Below, in pieces: positions 11,478 through 25,575 of a stretch of DNA of 64,000 nt. Numbering within the stretch: position 1 is the stretch's first letter; each line of letters begins with the position of its first letter. The stretch covers positions 2,537,921-2,601,920 of the forward strand of contig OZ038321.1 in assembly GCA_964035795.1 (NCBI GenBank), given 5' to 3'. The notes beneath the pieces are model-generated. The model did not search any database. It was not told the DNA's origin and saw only the letters and a list, made by a program, of their open reading frames with translations. The DNA is from Pterobdella sp. o SKG-2022. Taxonomy: Eukaryota > Annelida > Clitellata > Hirudinida > Piscicolidae. The translations under genes and the position numbers were made by a program.

Positions 11478-14400
11478 CGACATAACAGACCACATGCCGT
11501 TTTGATGACTTCCAGAAGCCAGTGTGAATGATGGGAAGACAGTGGTTGAAGTGGAGGGGTTTGAAGGGGTGGAAAGAAGCTTTTCGTTGTAATTTTGTGA
11601 GGGAGATGAAGAGGTTATATTGAACTGATGTGGGCTGGTACGGTCGAAAAACCAGTAGAGATTGACGTAGTGAGGTTTGGAACGCACACGACACGTTATG
11701 TAGGCATTTTTTTCATGAAGCGAAGCAGTTGTAGGAGTGCAAGAAATCTTCGGTCGATCTGAAAGAAATATCACACTGCGCCATTGTAAATTTAATCAGC
11801 AAAATGAATACAAAAAAATATCTATTCCTGTCATAACGGAATGTAAGTAATAAAAGTAATTACAAGCATTTTTAATCCTAGGTCTCGCTTATCTTTTAAG
11901 GTATTATTTGTTTTCTGGAAATCTTTTATTCTATATAATAATAATTTCATAGGAGTTTTATTGATTATATATATTCAAAGTTATATTAAGGAGATAAAAT
12001 TTTTCACTGGACTTGATTGGTTGTCGCAGCAAGAAAAGGATTGAAAGAGTGTTTAAAACAAATTAGTGCGTTAGAAGCCAAAATGAATAGCCGTTTGGAG
12101 AATGTAATGGCATCAATTTCAAAAGTTGAAACTGCACCAAAAGAGTTGCCACTGCTTTAATAACCAATAAATTCTGTTTTAAATTAAATATTTCACTTTT
12201 AATAACAATGAGGTGATTAGTTTTGAGACCATTTTGTGTTTAGATTTAAAGTTTTATAAATATTCTGGAGTTCTTATTTAATATGTGGGTTTTATTTTAT
12301 TATAAAACATTACTATAATATTTTATTTAATTTTTTTAATAATTATTAAATCTAATTCATATTAATATTTTTTCCAATATTAGACTATTCATCCGAATTA
12401 TTAGTTTTACAAGCAAAAATGTTACGAAATAAATAATGCAGTTGGAGAACTTTTCATCAAAGCGTCCAGCTAATTGCAACATTGAAAAGGAAATATTGGA
12501 TTATGTAAAAGTCTGCTTTCAAAATTACACCAGTATTGAAATTCTTGACGAATGAGGCCAATTTCGTTCGAATGTAAACTTTTGAATTTGAATTAAAGAT
12601 TTTTGCAAAAAAATCAAAACTTCCAAATAGCTTTGAAGCTAACAAATATTTAAAGTTTATATGTAATTTGACGTAATATAACAAATAACTAAAAAATTCA
12701 AATTTTTGTATGTATGTGTATATAAAAGCTGCCTTGGAGCTAGTTTCAGAGCATTTGCTTGTGTCGCTAGAGCATGACTTGAAACGAATTAAAAGCTTGA
12801 AGAACTCATATGACTCACAAACAACGTCGACAATTCCTTCGATCCTAGATGTGTACAAGCCCGTGACAGTAGCGCTACACACCACTCTCATGCGGTCATC
12901 AGCCGATGTCAGTGTCAGCTTAGCACTCCATAACAACGTCCTATAGACAACATTGTTCAAGCCAGTTGTGTTTCCAATGGTGTAGGAAGGGTAGGACAAG
13001 TGGAATTTCGAGGTGATGTCCTTGCGCCCCAATGTTATTTTGAAGGGCTGCAGAGGGTAGCCCCCTACGCACAAACACCCCATTCGACCTGGGACATCTT
13101 CAACGAATCTAAATAGATGATTTTTTGGTTTTTTGACAGCGTGGTTTGATAGGTTGAGTAGGTTGGGAGTTGAGAGTTGCGAGAGTTGCAGGATTGAGTG
13201 TTGGGATGTGGATTGTTGCTTGAATGGAAAGTCGTTGTCGTCGAACAAGTACACTCCCAGCGTTGAAGCTGTTTTTGAGTTTTTTTATTTAATTATTATA
13301 GTAAGATATATAAAAGTCATAATAGTTGGTGTGTAATTTTTTTCAAATAAAATTAAGTCTAATTTCTTTATTTTGCAAATGGCGACGCAAGTAAGTTTTA
13401 AAAATTCAACATTTTTGCTCTAAAAGTTTGTGTTTAAATATGTTAACATGGAAAAACTTTCAGACATTCATAGTTCTCAAAGCAAAAAAGATGACAAATT
13501 AAATGAATGTTTATAGAAGAAGCGAATGTTATCGAGCCTAATAAAGCTCTTGCAGGCATATCGAAAAGCTCTTGAGAAGTCAAAAACTTCGATTTTATAT
13601 ATTTTGCGTGTTCTTTTGTGCAATTCATTCTTTTATTAAAATCGTCATTTGTTTCTAATATTCTCAACTTGGCTGTTACGATTTGTTTTTAAATAAAATT
13701 CGAAACGAAAATTTTCAAGAAATTCTCGGAAGTAACTTTTTGAAGATGTATATTTCATCAAAAATTTAAAAAATAAATGGTACGTTATGAATACCAAAAG
13801 CCATTATTAACAATATTCAAAGTGGCTAAAAGAAGAAGAAAATATTCAAAAATTTAAGGAAAGAACCCGAGAAAGGCGGTTGAAATATAGGATTTTGAGA
13901 AATTGAAAGAGGTGATTATTCAAGTTTCATATGAGCTTTGGCGTTCCTCTTATTGTTATGAACTCAAAAATAATAATGATCGTTTACGTTTGTGTGTTTT
14001 AAAAATAATCTTTTGTTTGTTTGTCAGACATATTTGCACGCTCATGCCAGTTAAGTGATGCGCAAATACAAGTCTTCATAGGAATTCAAAAAAAAACTTG
14101 AAATATGGTTAAAATTCAAGCATAGAAGCAAGATTATGGCAACAACGGTGAAAACTCGAAAGAATTTCAAGACATTAACACTAACATCTGAGGTTGATTT
14201 TAGTGGTAGACTGGCCCAGGATTCGATCCCCAGACCCCCGGATCTCACATGTATAATTTCCTATGTCCTGAGCTTGGACATCTGTTTGTATTTTGCAAAG
14301 ATTTAATTTTGAAGTTTTTAATTTGCTTCTATTCATAGTTTTTTTTTGAAACTTTTTCCGCTTTTTTGTTGCCGTTTGCGATTTGAAGATTTCTATTGTG

Positions 14401-17400
14401 GCGGTCTTGATTTGATTTGAAAAAATTGTAAAACTTATTTTCTCTTTGTCTCATTTTCAAAGGCTTTTGAATATTTCAGCATAGGATAAAAACAACAAAG
14501 ATCGTCTCTGCATGCTGTTAGAGAAGTGTTGGGGGTCTGTTTGAAGCACCAGGTTTTGCATGTAAGCCGATGCAATTTAATTCGCTACTCTTCACACTAC
14601 CAATTGCCGCTAACCGCAAACTAAAAAAAAAAATAAATTTTGCTTTTATGGTTCATAAAAAAGCATTATAGTATTATAAATACATAAATGAAACTTTATT
14701 TCTATGTGAGTTTTCAAGCTGAAAAATTGTATATCTAAGTGAAATATAATTATATAAAATTATCAAATTCAATTTTTTAAAGTTAGAGTTTTGAAAATTT
14801 ATCTATATTGGGAAAATGCTTTGGGAGCTTGGTTTAGTATATTTCATTCAAAAGAAGCTTTTTGATGCACTTGTTTTTAATTTCGAGATTGAATTTTATT
14901 TAAAATATAAATGATGAAATAATTTCATAAAAATACTTTCCAAAATTAAAAGTTGAATGAATTTGAAGATTATATGTTTAGAAAAAGTTCAACTTCTCAG
15001 CTAAAAGTAGCTTTCCAGCCATTACAATGAATAATGTGTTTCTATTTATAAATAATTTCAAAATAAAAATTTTAGAATAATAAAATTTCAAAAATTTTGG
15101 AAATTCTTCTGAAAATAACAAATTTCCATCTTGGAAATGTTCTCAATTTTCATGATTAGATAAGCTGATCTCTGTGGTTTATGCCATTAATTTTATGTCT
15201 CCCATATCAGGGATAATTTACTTAATTATCAACCAATATATATAACTTTCTATAAATTTATTCTAATTAATCTTTTGAAAGATTTTTGACACAGGAAATG
15301 ACTAGATAAAGCCCCAAAATTGACAACTTTTTCACTGAAAAATAATTTCTGAAGGGTTTTATATAATATTTTCTATAATTTTCAGTCAATAATATAAAAC
15401 TCTTAGTACCTCATTTAATTAGTTTCATAAAGATTTTGACGATTTGATTTTTTTTTCAAATCTTTTATCCCAATTTATTGATATTTCTAGAACATAGAAT
15501 TCAGAGCCAAGTATATGAGTTTGGTATGCAAAAGTCATTTGAGCACACACAAAGACTTCCATTAACAAGTGAGTTATCAATCTTTTTCTGTCAATGCCTT
15601 TTTCAGTTGCATTCATTCTGATCTTCTATATTTCATTGAAGCATATATTGCTCTTAACCAATTCACCTTCTCTCAATAGTACCGCCTCTTTAGCTTTCTA
15701 TCCATTCATTTCCTTTTTCCTGCCCGTGCATCTCTAGCACTATTCCATCCATTGGCATAACCATTAATTCATTCATCTATTTGTCACCTATATACCCAGT
15801 AATCCGTAAATTATCCTCCCATCTATTTATTCATCTATCTTTTCGTGTCCATACTCCAAAAAAAATCGATAATAAAGAACTTTGTGGTTTTGTTGAGTTT
15901 TTTCCCAAACAAGGCATTTTTTGTTTATTTTAGATTCTTGTTCTGTGTAAATTAGGGAACACAGCCAAATGCGGGACTTAAATTTGAGATTTATACATTT
16001 ATTGTTTTATTGGAAAGCTTTTATAGAGAATTCAATAAGCTTTTTAAAAATACAACTGCATTATTTTCATATGGAAATGATCGAAACTTTCCCATCCAAT
16101 CTACTCGATTAAGCTTCAAAACCGATTTGAAGTATTCACTGAAATCGTACAACTTGAATGATTTTAAAACAAGTTTTTACACCTTCTAGAGGAGTAAATT
16201 AAATTATATAAAAAAAATCAAGAATATTTCGTTGTCTTAGTTTGTTTTCAATTGTAAAGCTTTTTTCGTATATATTAGAGAAAAATAATTGAGTCAAACA
16301 AAAAACTAAGGCTTCGAAGACAAGCTACAAAAGCTTTTTCATGAGGCGTTTTGTAAAAATTGAGTGAAAATTTCTTCCTGCTAGAAATAGTTTCCCTCTT
16401 GAAGAGCTTCAAGAACTCACAAGTTCCAAGTATATTTAAGAATCAATATTCCGGCTTCTATTCGGAATTAATGTGCTTTAAGAAACACGCTATAAATAAA
16501 ATGTTTTTAAAAGCAATAGATCAACCGTCCTTCCACATGAAACTCGTTTCTTAAAAGTCATTTTGTCGGTTTAAAAACATGTTTTCAAACCAAATTTAAA
16601 GCATCGAGCCTCAAAAACTGTCATCTTATTTGTGAGACATGTTTTAAAGCCTCCACGTGGCTTCCTCGTGAGTTCAACATGGAGACACTTTTGATGAGTC
16701 TCGAGTTTTTAGTGGAAAAAATAACTTCTTCCAAATGGAACTATTCGTGAGGATCACTCGAAAGTGGTTAGTAAAGGAAAAATAAAAATGCATTATAGCA
16801 TAAATTTTTTGTTGGCTCAGACGGAAAAGTAAAGACATGAGTATAATTTGGACCTCGGCTAATACCTCCTTTCAGTTGCTTTTGAAAATGGATGTTTTAA
16901 AAGTGGAAAAAGTTAATTTAAAAAGCTTCAAAGTGAAATGAGGAATGGCGTGTGAAAAAGTAAGGTGTGATGTAAATTCTCAACCATGTTTATTAGCGAA
17001 AATAATTTTTAATACAAAAAATCTTTTGAAGATCCAAGTTTCACAGTGAGTTTTTGATGAATAAAAAGACATATTTAAAAAGTTTGTTTTTTGAAAAGTT
17101 GGAGCTATTTTGTGAAGATGGCAGAGGTTGATATGTGTAGTGCAGTTTTAAATTTTATTTCAAGGACATTTTTAACCCCTGATTAAACAGGAAGGTTCTT
17201 ATGCACGATGAACAGTCGAAATTTTTTAATTTCAAAGTTATAAACTTTTATATAAACCGTCAACTTTGAATTGAAAAACAACTAAGCTTTTGGGGTACAG
17301 CTTATTAAGTGTGAGATGTTGAAAATTTAAATCAATGAGAACAAAATTGTTTTCAAAAATAATTTTGTAAGGCTTCAAAACAATAAGGATTTTAAAAATT

Positions 17401-18388
17401 TGATTTAATTTTAGATAAGAGTGCGAAATATCTGGTTAAAATGCATATAATGTAAATAGTGTTTCAGCTTTGAGATCGCAATGCAAGTATGCATAGAATT
17501 TTAATGATCCAAAAACATTTTTAAGAACTTTCCATTTTTATTTTATAACCGACTTGAAGTTTTTGCGTTTGAAAAAAAGCATTGAAGTCTAGTTAGGCTT
17601 GAGAGTTTGCTTCCTCAAACATTCAATGTAAGCTGCATTTGAATAACCTTCAAAACGTCAAATGTATTTCTATAGATGGAAAATTAATGAAAAATTAAAT
17701 GTTTTTTCAATTTTGGGTTCAAAAATAATTTGACATTAAAACAAAACGTGTTAATTTTTTAATGAATAGTAATATCAAATATGGCGTATCGGGAGAAAAA
17801 TGTATAATGAGAAGAAAACTAAGAGCACAAGTTCGCGCATGCGTCGAAACTGTCTCATCGATACATCAAAATTAAATGGAAAAATATTTTTTTGTTAATA
17901 AAATTATGGGGGTGCATTGTTTAAAAACATTTCTAATGGAGAATTAGTGTAAAAATATTTCTAAAAAATCACTACCATGACTTACAAATTTTAGAATGTC
18001 ATATTTTTAAATAAAACCTTATAAGATTATTTTTAAAGCGAACAAATTAAAAAAGGTGTAACAAACCCTGGATCCTCAAAACAAATTTATATCTAGGAGG
18101 GTCTGAAGTCAAGGCGACTTCATAGCGTCCTGTGGCGAGGAAGGGCTGTTCGATGGTCTTTGCATGGTTGATGGTAGTTTCGTGGTGCATCTGCTGTTTT
18201 TTGTAGGTTACAGGAGTTTTAAACAACTCATAATCGTCTGCGTGGAAAAGGCATTCTAGTTCTATGGTGTCTCCTTTGTTGGCCATTTTCACCTGGTTTT
18301 CTGAGATCATCTTCAGATAGTATCCTGTAGAGAAGGTTCGTACGGTGGTTTTGTAATTTGTTTTAGGTTTGTAAGAGTTGTCAAGCAT
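11478..18388 (-). CDS. Immunoglobulin-superfamily protein, partial (three exons)
   Basis: Three minus-strand exons join in consistent phase. Exon A ends at 18067 before gtttgt; its 5' limit near 18388 is uncertain. Exon B is 13268-12819 (acceptor cag, donor gtgagt). Exon C is 11758 to about 11478. Introns A-B and B-C are phase 1. Domain 1 spans A and B: strand B GDTIELECLFHADD, then YKFVLRIQ joined to STLGVYLFDDND. It has the Ig LxI...GxY signature, but Leu replaces the second Cys. Domain 2, in exon B, has GCLCVGGYPLQPF and MRVVCSATVTG, so both cysteines are present. The linker VDVV-Y-RPKISC leads into domain 3 (AYITCRVRSKPHYVNLYW ... NGMWSVMS), where Ser or Val stands at the second Cys position. 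No signal peptide or membrane segment was found, so first and last exons are missing. It is probably a cell-surface adhesion or receptor protein. Family membership is firm, the subfamily is not. Confidence 0.72.
12030..12160 (+). CDS. Terminal exon of a small coiled-coil protein, unknown gene
   Basis: After the acceptor ttgtcgcag (ends 12029) a frame runs to a TAA at 12158-12160, and AATAAA follows at once (12166-12171). It encodes RKGLKECLKQISALEAK, MNSRLENVMASISKVET and PKELPLL, an amphipathic coiled-coil-like helix. A possible preceding exon ends at 11842 before gtaagt, with matching phase (reading ...KKISIPVITE). The exon lies inside an intron of the Ig gene, on the opposite strand. The pattern ALExx...LE...K.ET recalls the BRICK1 C-terminal helix, but upstream residues do not match, so no name is given. 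Confidence 0.5.
14196..14252 (-). repeat. tRNA-like B-box fragment, SINE remnant
   Basis: The reverse complement contains ggggatcgaatcctgggcc, a good RNA polymerase III B-box (GGxTCGAATCC). No A-box was found. It lies in the large intron of the Ig gene. A short SINE relic is the simplest reading. Confidence 0.35.
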
Positions 18389-18399
18389 TTGTAAAAAGC

Positions 18400-21300
18400 T
18401 TAATTTTCATTGTTTTTCATGCAAATGTTTTGATAAGGGTAATTAAAATTATGCTACCTCTTCAAACTTAATTTCGATATTTCTAATACGTCCATTAGTT
18501 AATAAATTTAATTGAAATTTCAAAAAATATCACAGTGTCTAAACTTCATTCCATCGAAAGCTTACATTTTCCTACAATGAAACATTCGAACCACTTTTGA
18601 GTTGCAGCCGAGTGTTTGCTAATTTCTAAATAATTCTGTCGAAGGTCTTTTGAAAGTGTACAGTGGATAATGCGGTGATGGAAATGCAATAAAAGGTAGC
18701 TAGAGGTGTTGAGATACAAGGTTGCAATGAATGCTATAGATTATTTTCATGGCAAAGTTTTTGGGGTTGTATTGGAAATGATGTTCGCGGTAGATTTTTG
18801 AGCAAAATGAAGTGTGTTTTTTTATACACATGTCTTTCAATATTTATAAAAATTTCAAACTTTCCGATACGAATAGTTTTTCAGAAGGTCGATGATAATC
18901 ATCGGAAGGCTTATCTATTCCGAATATTTTGAAATTAAAAATACGACTCTGAGTTGATTACGACCGGAGAAAATTTTATCAAATAAATGATTTATTTTGT
19001 GCCGCCATATTTTTGGCTCGATATAAAACAAAACTTAATTAGAAATAAACTTTGTTGATTTCTGTTTGTTTTTATTTGAAAAAAAAATTAATTAAACGTA
19101 ACGTTTTGAAGGAGTAAAGACTCGAATTGAAAACACACTTTGCAATTGAAAACAGCGGGGACTTTATGCGTTCATATCTCCTTTCTGGATGAGAGCTTTT
19201 GTGATTTTGTCGGCAGATCTCGAAGCGTTTGCAACAATTGGCGGGCTTACGTTGTGATAAAAACAATAAAAAAAACCGTTATTCACGAAATAATTTAGTT
19301 TTTTTTCATCTTTAATTCAAAGTTGTTTTCGACCTTTTATTTATCTACTATAATATAAGATTTTATCGAGGCAAAAGTTTGATTTTATTTGGCTTTATAC
19401 TGCACCATAGTTCATAATAAGACCTGTATAATAATAACTCGAGTGAATTTTTTGGGTAGGTATGTAATTAGATTACTCCGAAGAAAATTTTTTGTCCTGT
19501 TATTATTGATGATAATTTTTTCAGCTTCTTTATGCCTCGATTCTCTTTTGCGCCACAGTTCTCAAGCGTGGTTGCGCCACTAATGCGTGCTTTTGCAACA
19601 ACACTAACCTCAGCATCAATGTTTTGCTGCTTTCCACAAAATGAATCGCAAATGTTTATTATAAATTTTGACTCATTTTTTTCATATCAATACAAATAAT
19701 TATAGCTGGCCTTGCAGAATATAAATTCACATCGGAATCTATCATTTTTATTCTACAAAAACCTTTACGAAGAGAATTAGAATTCAACAAACTGCCTGAA
19801 TGCAATATCGACGCAAGGCCGTGAAGTTGTGGTAACATGTAATCAAACTATTTTCGCTTCATTATTTCCATATTGACAAAAAAACACCATTAATGTTGCG
19901 TTAAACCCCCCAAACCGACCCAGGTCAACGACTGAAGCTTGCACGTTTAAATAAAGATAATCTCTGTATTATAAAAACACATGCAAAAAAGCAAAGATTT
20001 TTAAATCACGATAATCTATAAAAGGTTTTCTAATTTTTTGAGAAATTTGATTTAAAAAGAAATTTTGGTAAAGTTCAAAATAATGCCTAAAAAATTGAAT
20101 TTTGACTTTTATTCTCTGAAAGCGTTGTGCTAAATAAAGATTTGCAGCATAAAAATTCTTCACGAAACGAGTGGAAAACTCGGCATTTTGAATAGAAAAG
20201 TTTTGATTTTGAGCTTTGAGTTCTTCCAGCCAATTACTTTTCTATAGTCATTTCATGGAAATGGTATTTCACGGCAGGATGATAATTGGGATGAAGAGGC
20301 AGAGAGAATATAGGCGATGAATCTGATTGAGAGATGATTGAAAATTTCATTCATAAACTGCCACTGTTATGTAATACATTCAAAAATATAATGGCGTTTT
20401 TCCGATAGACTCGAAACATAATATGGATTTAATCGAAAAATTTTTATATTTGTAATACCAAGTTATACCTCCTATAATAATGCATATATCAAGTATATAT
20501 ATAAATACTACACGCCACAATCTATATATATCTATATTGTCAAATTAGACTAATACAGGCATCTATAATTTGCAGGTTGAGAGCAAGGGTAATAGACTAA
20601 TTTACTCTAGGCTCTAATGCTCTTCCTTGCTACATTCGAGTTGTCGAACTACGTCCCCTCCTTCAGTTTAACAGCTCTCAACTATCATCAAATCTTTCAG
20701 GAAATGTATAAAATTGAGAGATATATGTATTTAGTTGTTTGGTAATGCGCGTATTTCCCAACGAATCTCCGTAACGTTTAAACATTCAATTTCAGATTGA
20801 ATTATATTAATAAATTGAAACAGTCGCTATTCAGTAAGTCAGACTATGTTTTTGGTTCTTTGTAAACGCTATCTCGGTGATATTTTGGAAACTTTTCTCA
20901 CATTTTTATTATTTTGGTTTTTTTATTTCAAAAAAATCAAAGAACTTTAAATGAAATGAAATTTTATGGAAATAAAATTGATAATTTCTACAATTTTTAA
21001 AATTTAATTTTTTCTATCAAAAACTTTTACTGGAATTAAATTTTAACGCGTGTGACAGTAACGCTTTGAGGGAATATTTTAAAGTGAATTGAATGCCCAA
21101 ATATAAAAGCATCTCTTTGGAAATCTTGAATAATAATGAAAATATCTCATATAATATTTAGTACAAGAAGAAAAATACTAAGAGAAATTAATTCTCTCAA
21201 AGTATTTCACCGAGCCTCAAGCCCTTGACATCAAAAATATCACGTTTCGAGCTATGTTCTCAAGCTCTTGCGGTTTTTGTTGCTTCTCAAATAAAATGAA

Positions 21301-22250
21301 TATAAGCACTGCCCAGTGAGTTAGTTGAAATTGATTGCTTCAGTTTGTTTTTTGCTTTTGAATCATTTATTTCGATGCTTTTTCTGTGTTTAAAGAGACA
21401 TTTCAAGTATCTTTTATGACTTTTCAAAGCTCTTTTTGTTACAATAAATGTTTTTTTCACATTCAAAAATGAACCAAAAGATAAAGTGATTTTTTTATTA
21501 ATATAATTGAACTCGTAACAAAGTTCAGTCTAATCGTATAATTGTCGCACTGGGAGTATTAATTCTTTGATAATTTTCCTACATTTTAGAAAATTTTAGT
21601 TTTTTTTTCTGTTTTTCGATCGACTAGCATATATACAATTCCACACTTTTGCGAGCTGCCAAAGCCTCGAGGACTTTAAAATTACCAACGTATTGAGTCG
21701 ATAAAGATTTCTAGTCTATAAATAAGTTAGAATGTAGTTAGTGAGTTATTTATGAGATAAACATCGAGTTAATAGGCTGATAGAGATTTCAGGTCTATAG
21801 TTTTTATAGTTGCATTGTAGTTAGACAATGGTTTGTTTTAAAACACACGTCGAATTGGCTTTCGAAACTCTCAGGCAAGTCTCCAGATACTTCTTTGAAA
21901 AATTTGCTTCAAAGTTTCAAAATGTTGTTTTGAAAATTAAATTAACTATTTAGGGACATTTCGATGTTTTTTCAATAATAATTTTTTGAAAAATTTTGTC
22001 TTTCATGATACAGCTGAAATTATCTAAAAGTAAAACCCTCATTTCTGTTTCGATAAATGCGTTGAAATCCTTACGAAGCTACGTTATATCCTAAAAATTA
22101 CCATTAAACATATCGAAGGTATAAAGAAAAGGGCGCTAAATTATGGAAACAGAAAAAGGAACCTGTGATGGTGAAGTTGAGGAAAGACAGAGAGGCAAAC
22201 GAGATATAAATGACTTTAACGAAGGAAGTTAGTTTCATGGTTTTAGTTTG
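18400..22250. other. No supported gene
   Basis: AT-rich DNA, possibly upstream intron or promoter of the minus-strand Ig gene. Short frames on both strands have no recognisable content. Confidence 0.4.
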
Positions 22251-24877
22251 TGCTTGGGTGTTTTGAAGCGTTTGAATGCTTATAAGCTATAGTTATTCAA
22301 AGGTCTAGAAGTTGCTTCTGCTCGGATGTTTATAATTCGTACTCGAAGGTTAATACGTTGACAGTTTGCAAGAAATAGAACGGAGTTATCGATACACAGA
22401 TGGTGACTTTCAATTGGTAGTTTACAGTTGACGAATTGATGTTTTATAGCTGGTGGTTCGGTTAATTTACAGCAAATGCTGTGTAATGTAAGTTGGTCAA
22501 AAGTCGATAGTTTGGACTTCAAAGCACGGGGAAATTTTGGCGTTCATTGAAGTAGTATTTTGTTGAAGTGCTTTGGCTTCGAGTGTTGAAAAAGTCTCCT
22601 TTGAAAGTAGTTTATTACAGTTCGAGTATTGCATGAAAGAAGGGTGGAAATAAAAAACTTCATTTTTATGTACAGTTTGTTTAACATCAGTCATTGTTAT
22701 ACAACATTACCAACGGTTTAAATATTTAAAAATGCCAAACTGAAAATAACTTTATAACGAAGCTTAGTTTTCGAACTTTAAATTCTTTTATTTTCTAAAA
22801 ATTTGAAGTTACTAATTTGACTGGAACATTAAATAATGTATTTAAACCAGAAGTAATCAAAAGTTGCAAAGTTTAAAGTCGTTGGCAGTTTAAAGAGAGG
22901 CGAAATGCTTGGCCATAGCATGCCTATATATGCTTGATTCGGACTGTATGTATATATTTTCAAAACATTTATTTCATTTTTTTGTCAAACGAGTAATTTC
23001 ACATCTGGCTTCAACTCAAAACTTCCAAAAAAGAATTATAAAAGTAAATTATTTTTATATGGTAAATTTTTTCATAAACTTATGGCATTATTATTATCCT
23101 ATTGCCGAAATAACACAAACTCAACGAAAAGCACAAAAACAAATAGAGACATAAACAATCGGAAAGATTGATCGAGTGGTGGGAGAGGATGAGGCAGATA
23201 AAATATTCAAACATTGTTCGTCTGGATGGATGGAGGAGAGATTAATATGCATAATGATGAATGGACAGAACCAGTTATAATTAATGTATCGCGCACTTGA
23301 CTTTCCAATATTTCTTTCAATTGCACCAGATCATATGCTTTTCTATCTTTCATATCTTTTTAATGGCTTTTCTAGTTTTTTTTTGATTTTTGTTGTTTAA
23401 AGTTAGGAGATTTTGTGCGGGTTGTGAGTGGGAATTTTTCATTAAATACTTGTAATGAGAGACGTATGAAAAGTAAGCTATTCAAATGAATAATTTATAA
23501 ATTATATTTTGATATTCAACATTGGCAGGCAGTTTTTTAATGAAAGAGTGAGAAATATTTGCTACAAGAAGCACCCTCGAATTGCGCAGATCAAGAGAAA
23601 GATTAGAACGTGCTTCAATAATATATATTTTATAGGTCTTTTCAAAAGCATGCAAATATTTGCAGAAGAAATAACGCCGTGATATTTTAAGTTGTGAAAC
23701 AAAATCCACAAAAACAAATCCAAATGATCTTTTTAAGGTATTTTTTTGCATTTTTAGTGCGCACTATGTTGTCATTTTATCAAATTGATTTTAGTCTAAA
23801 CGGCCATCTTGTTTTTCAAAATTGAAAAACACCATTGTTTTTGGGCTATCTAGCAATGCGTGTTCCTTCATTGATACTCGGGTCATATAGGAAGGAAAGA
23901 ATCGAAGCACATTCGGTGAGTGTATGCACCTCGAAAAACCTTCTACTTTAAGCGAGACTTTTCCACCAATTTCATCTTGAAAGTTTTCGAAAGATTTTTT
24001 ATTTAGACGAATTCGAGCTAGAACGGTACCTATTAGATGTTTCTCGTCTATTGAATGTCGTTTTATGCGTGCCGAAGCATTATAAGCTACGCAGCAATTC
24101 GATAAGCTGCGGATTCATAACACCAGCTCGATGCCAATAATATTCAACCTTTCCAATCCACTCGTGAGACCGTAGATTCCTATATAATGCACTTTTACAA
24201 TTATTAAAAAGATAATTGCAGCAAAAATTGCTAAATAAGATGCACCTAACAGCAAAATACCTCAACATTCGATCGTTTCGAGGTCGCTACTTTTATTCTA
24301 CAAAACTTGTCCTCAACTTACAAGCATACCTGCTAAGAGAAACACGGGTTGTATTTACTTTTGAAAAGTTTCTCATAGTGCCAAAGAATCGACTGGTAAT
24401 TGTAGCTAATTCTGAGATTTCATGCAGTTTTGGGCAAGTTCTTGCATCCACCACCCATGGCGCAGTATTAGATGAAAAAATCAAGAAGGAATCGAATGGG
24501 AATACTTATGGGAGTCACCCAGTACAAGCAATTTCAACTGAATTTAATCAAAGAAACTTGAGAGCAAAAGGATTATAGAATTGTATAAAAATCGATTTTC
24601 AAAGTTTGAAATAAATAGCAAAAACAATAATCATTATTTTTTTTATTTTTGTTGTAGTGAGTAACTTTAGTGTATTAAATACAAAAGTTGCATTTGCCAA
24701 CAAGAACCATTGAGATCGGGCCAACTTCCAGTCTCAAACACAAATAATTAATCAGCATAGACACCCAAACAATAATGATTACCTCACAAAGCTATTAATA
24801 CCCCACAAAAATCCCTCAATGAGAAATGGCAGTAGTGGAAGAGAGGGAGGGGGAAGGGGATGGAAAAGGAGATGAAT

Positions 24878-25111
24878 AATGGAATGTATATGTTCTCAAA
24901 AGTTGCCCATACCAATGCTTTTTTTGTCCGTCGTGCATACCCTTCAACTCCTTGGCCACTTCATACTCCTAATTGTGACCTGCGACAACAGTTTGCAAAC
25001 ACAAAGTGTTTATTTAATTGAAGCCACTGGGCTTTTCGTAATAAATCTCATCAATTGTTTGCCACTCGATAAAGTGACCTTGTATTATTTAAATGGCTTC
25101 ATAATTACTCA
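24878..25111 (+). CDS. Possible exon of a membrane protein, unknown
   Basis: The plus-strand frame from the ATG at 24879 encodes hydrophobic segments (LLGHFILLIVTCD and LIEATGLFVINLINCLP) and meets a good donor, CAG|gtgcat, at 25111/25112. The composition could equally arise by chance in AT-rich DNA. No family is recognised. Confidence 0.22.
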
Positions 25112-25272
25112 GGTGCATTTGCGTTGACTTTTAGGTTTTGTTTATAAACGAGAATTGTTTTAATTATAAATATAATTAAAATTATTCAAACATAATTGTT
25201 TATAATTGACTAAAATTGGGACATTTACTCAAACGTTAACGCTTTTTGGGTTGAATAATGAAAACACTTGTT

Positions 25273-25575
25273 TTAAATTCTGCGACCTGCTCGATGTTCT
25301 GTTGGAAACAATCCCAGTAGAATAGCTACAATAATATCTGGCTGCGGATGGAAACTCCTAAAGTTATTCGAATTGCTAAAAAGTAAGCTGGCAAAAATCT
25401 CTCGATCTTCAAGTTGTGTTATAGTGTTACAACTACCAGAAGAGCCAAGTGCATGCAGGGGTTCTTGTGAAGGCATTAAGGCACTCAAACTCATTTCAAC
25501 AACTGCTTTCCAATGCACCGAAATGTCGTGTTTCGAACATCGATCAAATAGTGATTTTGCACAATTTTTTTCCAT
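25273..25575 (-). CDS. Small ORF, 100 aa, unknown
   Basis: The ATG at 25575 has a favourable context (aaaaatgg). About 30 bp upstream in the sense direction is a tatataaa box. The protein has balanced composition (MEKNCAKSLFDRCSKH at the start, QPDIIVAILLGLFPTEHRA near the end) and stops before 25273. This is unlike the Phe/Ile-rich noise around it. No homologue is recognised. It may be a genuine short gene or an exon. The opposite strand is also open, which weakens the case. Confidence 0.32.
   Translation of the reverse strand: MEKNCAKSLFDRCSKHDISVHWKAVVEMSLSALMPSQEPLHALGSSGSCNTITQLEDREIFASLLFSNSNNFRSFHPQPDIIVAILLGLFPTEHRAGRRI

Noticed and set aside
12710..13336. Plus-strand ORFs opposite the Ig gene
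   Set aside because: Shadows of Ig exon B on the other strand; no motif of their own.
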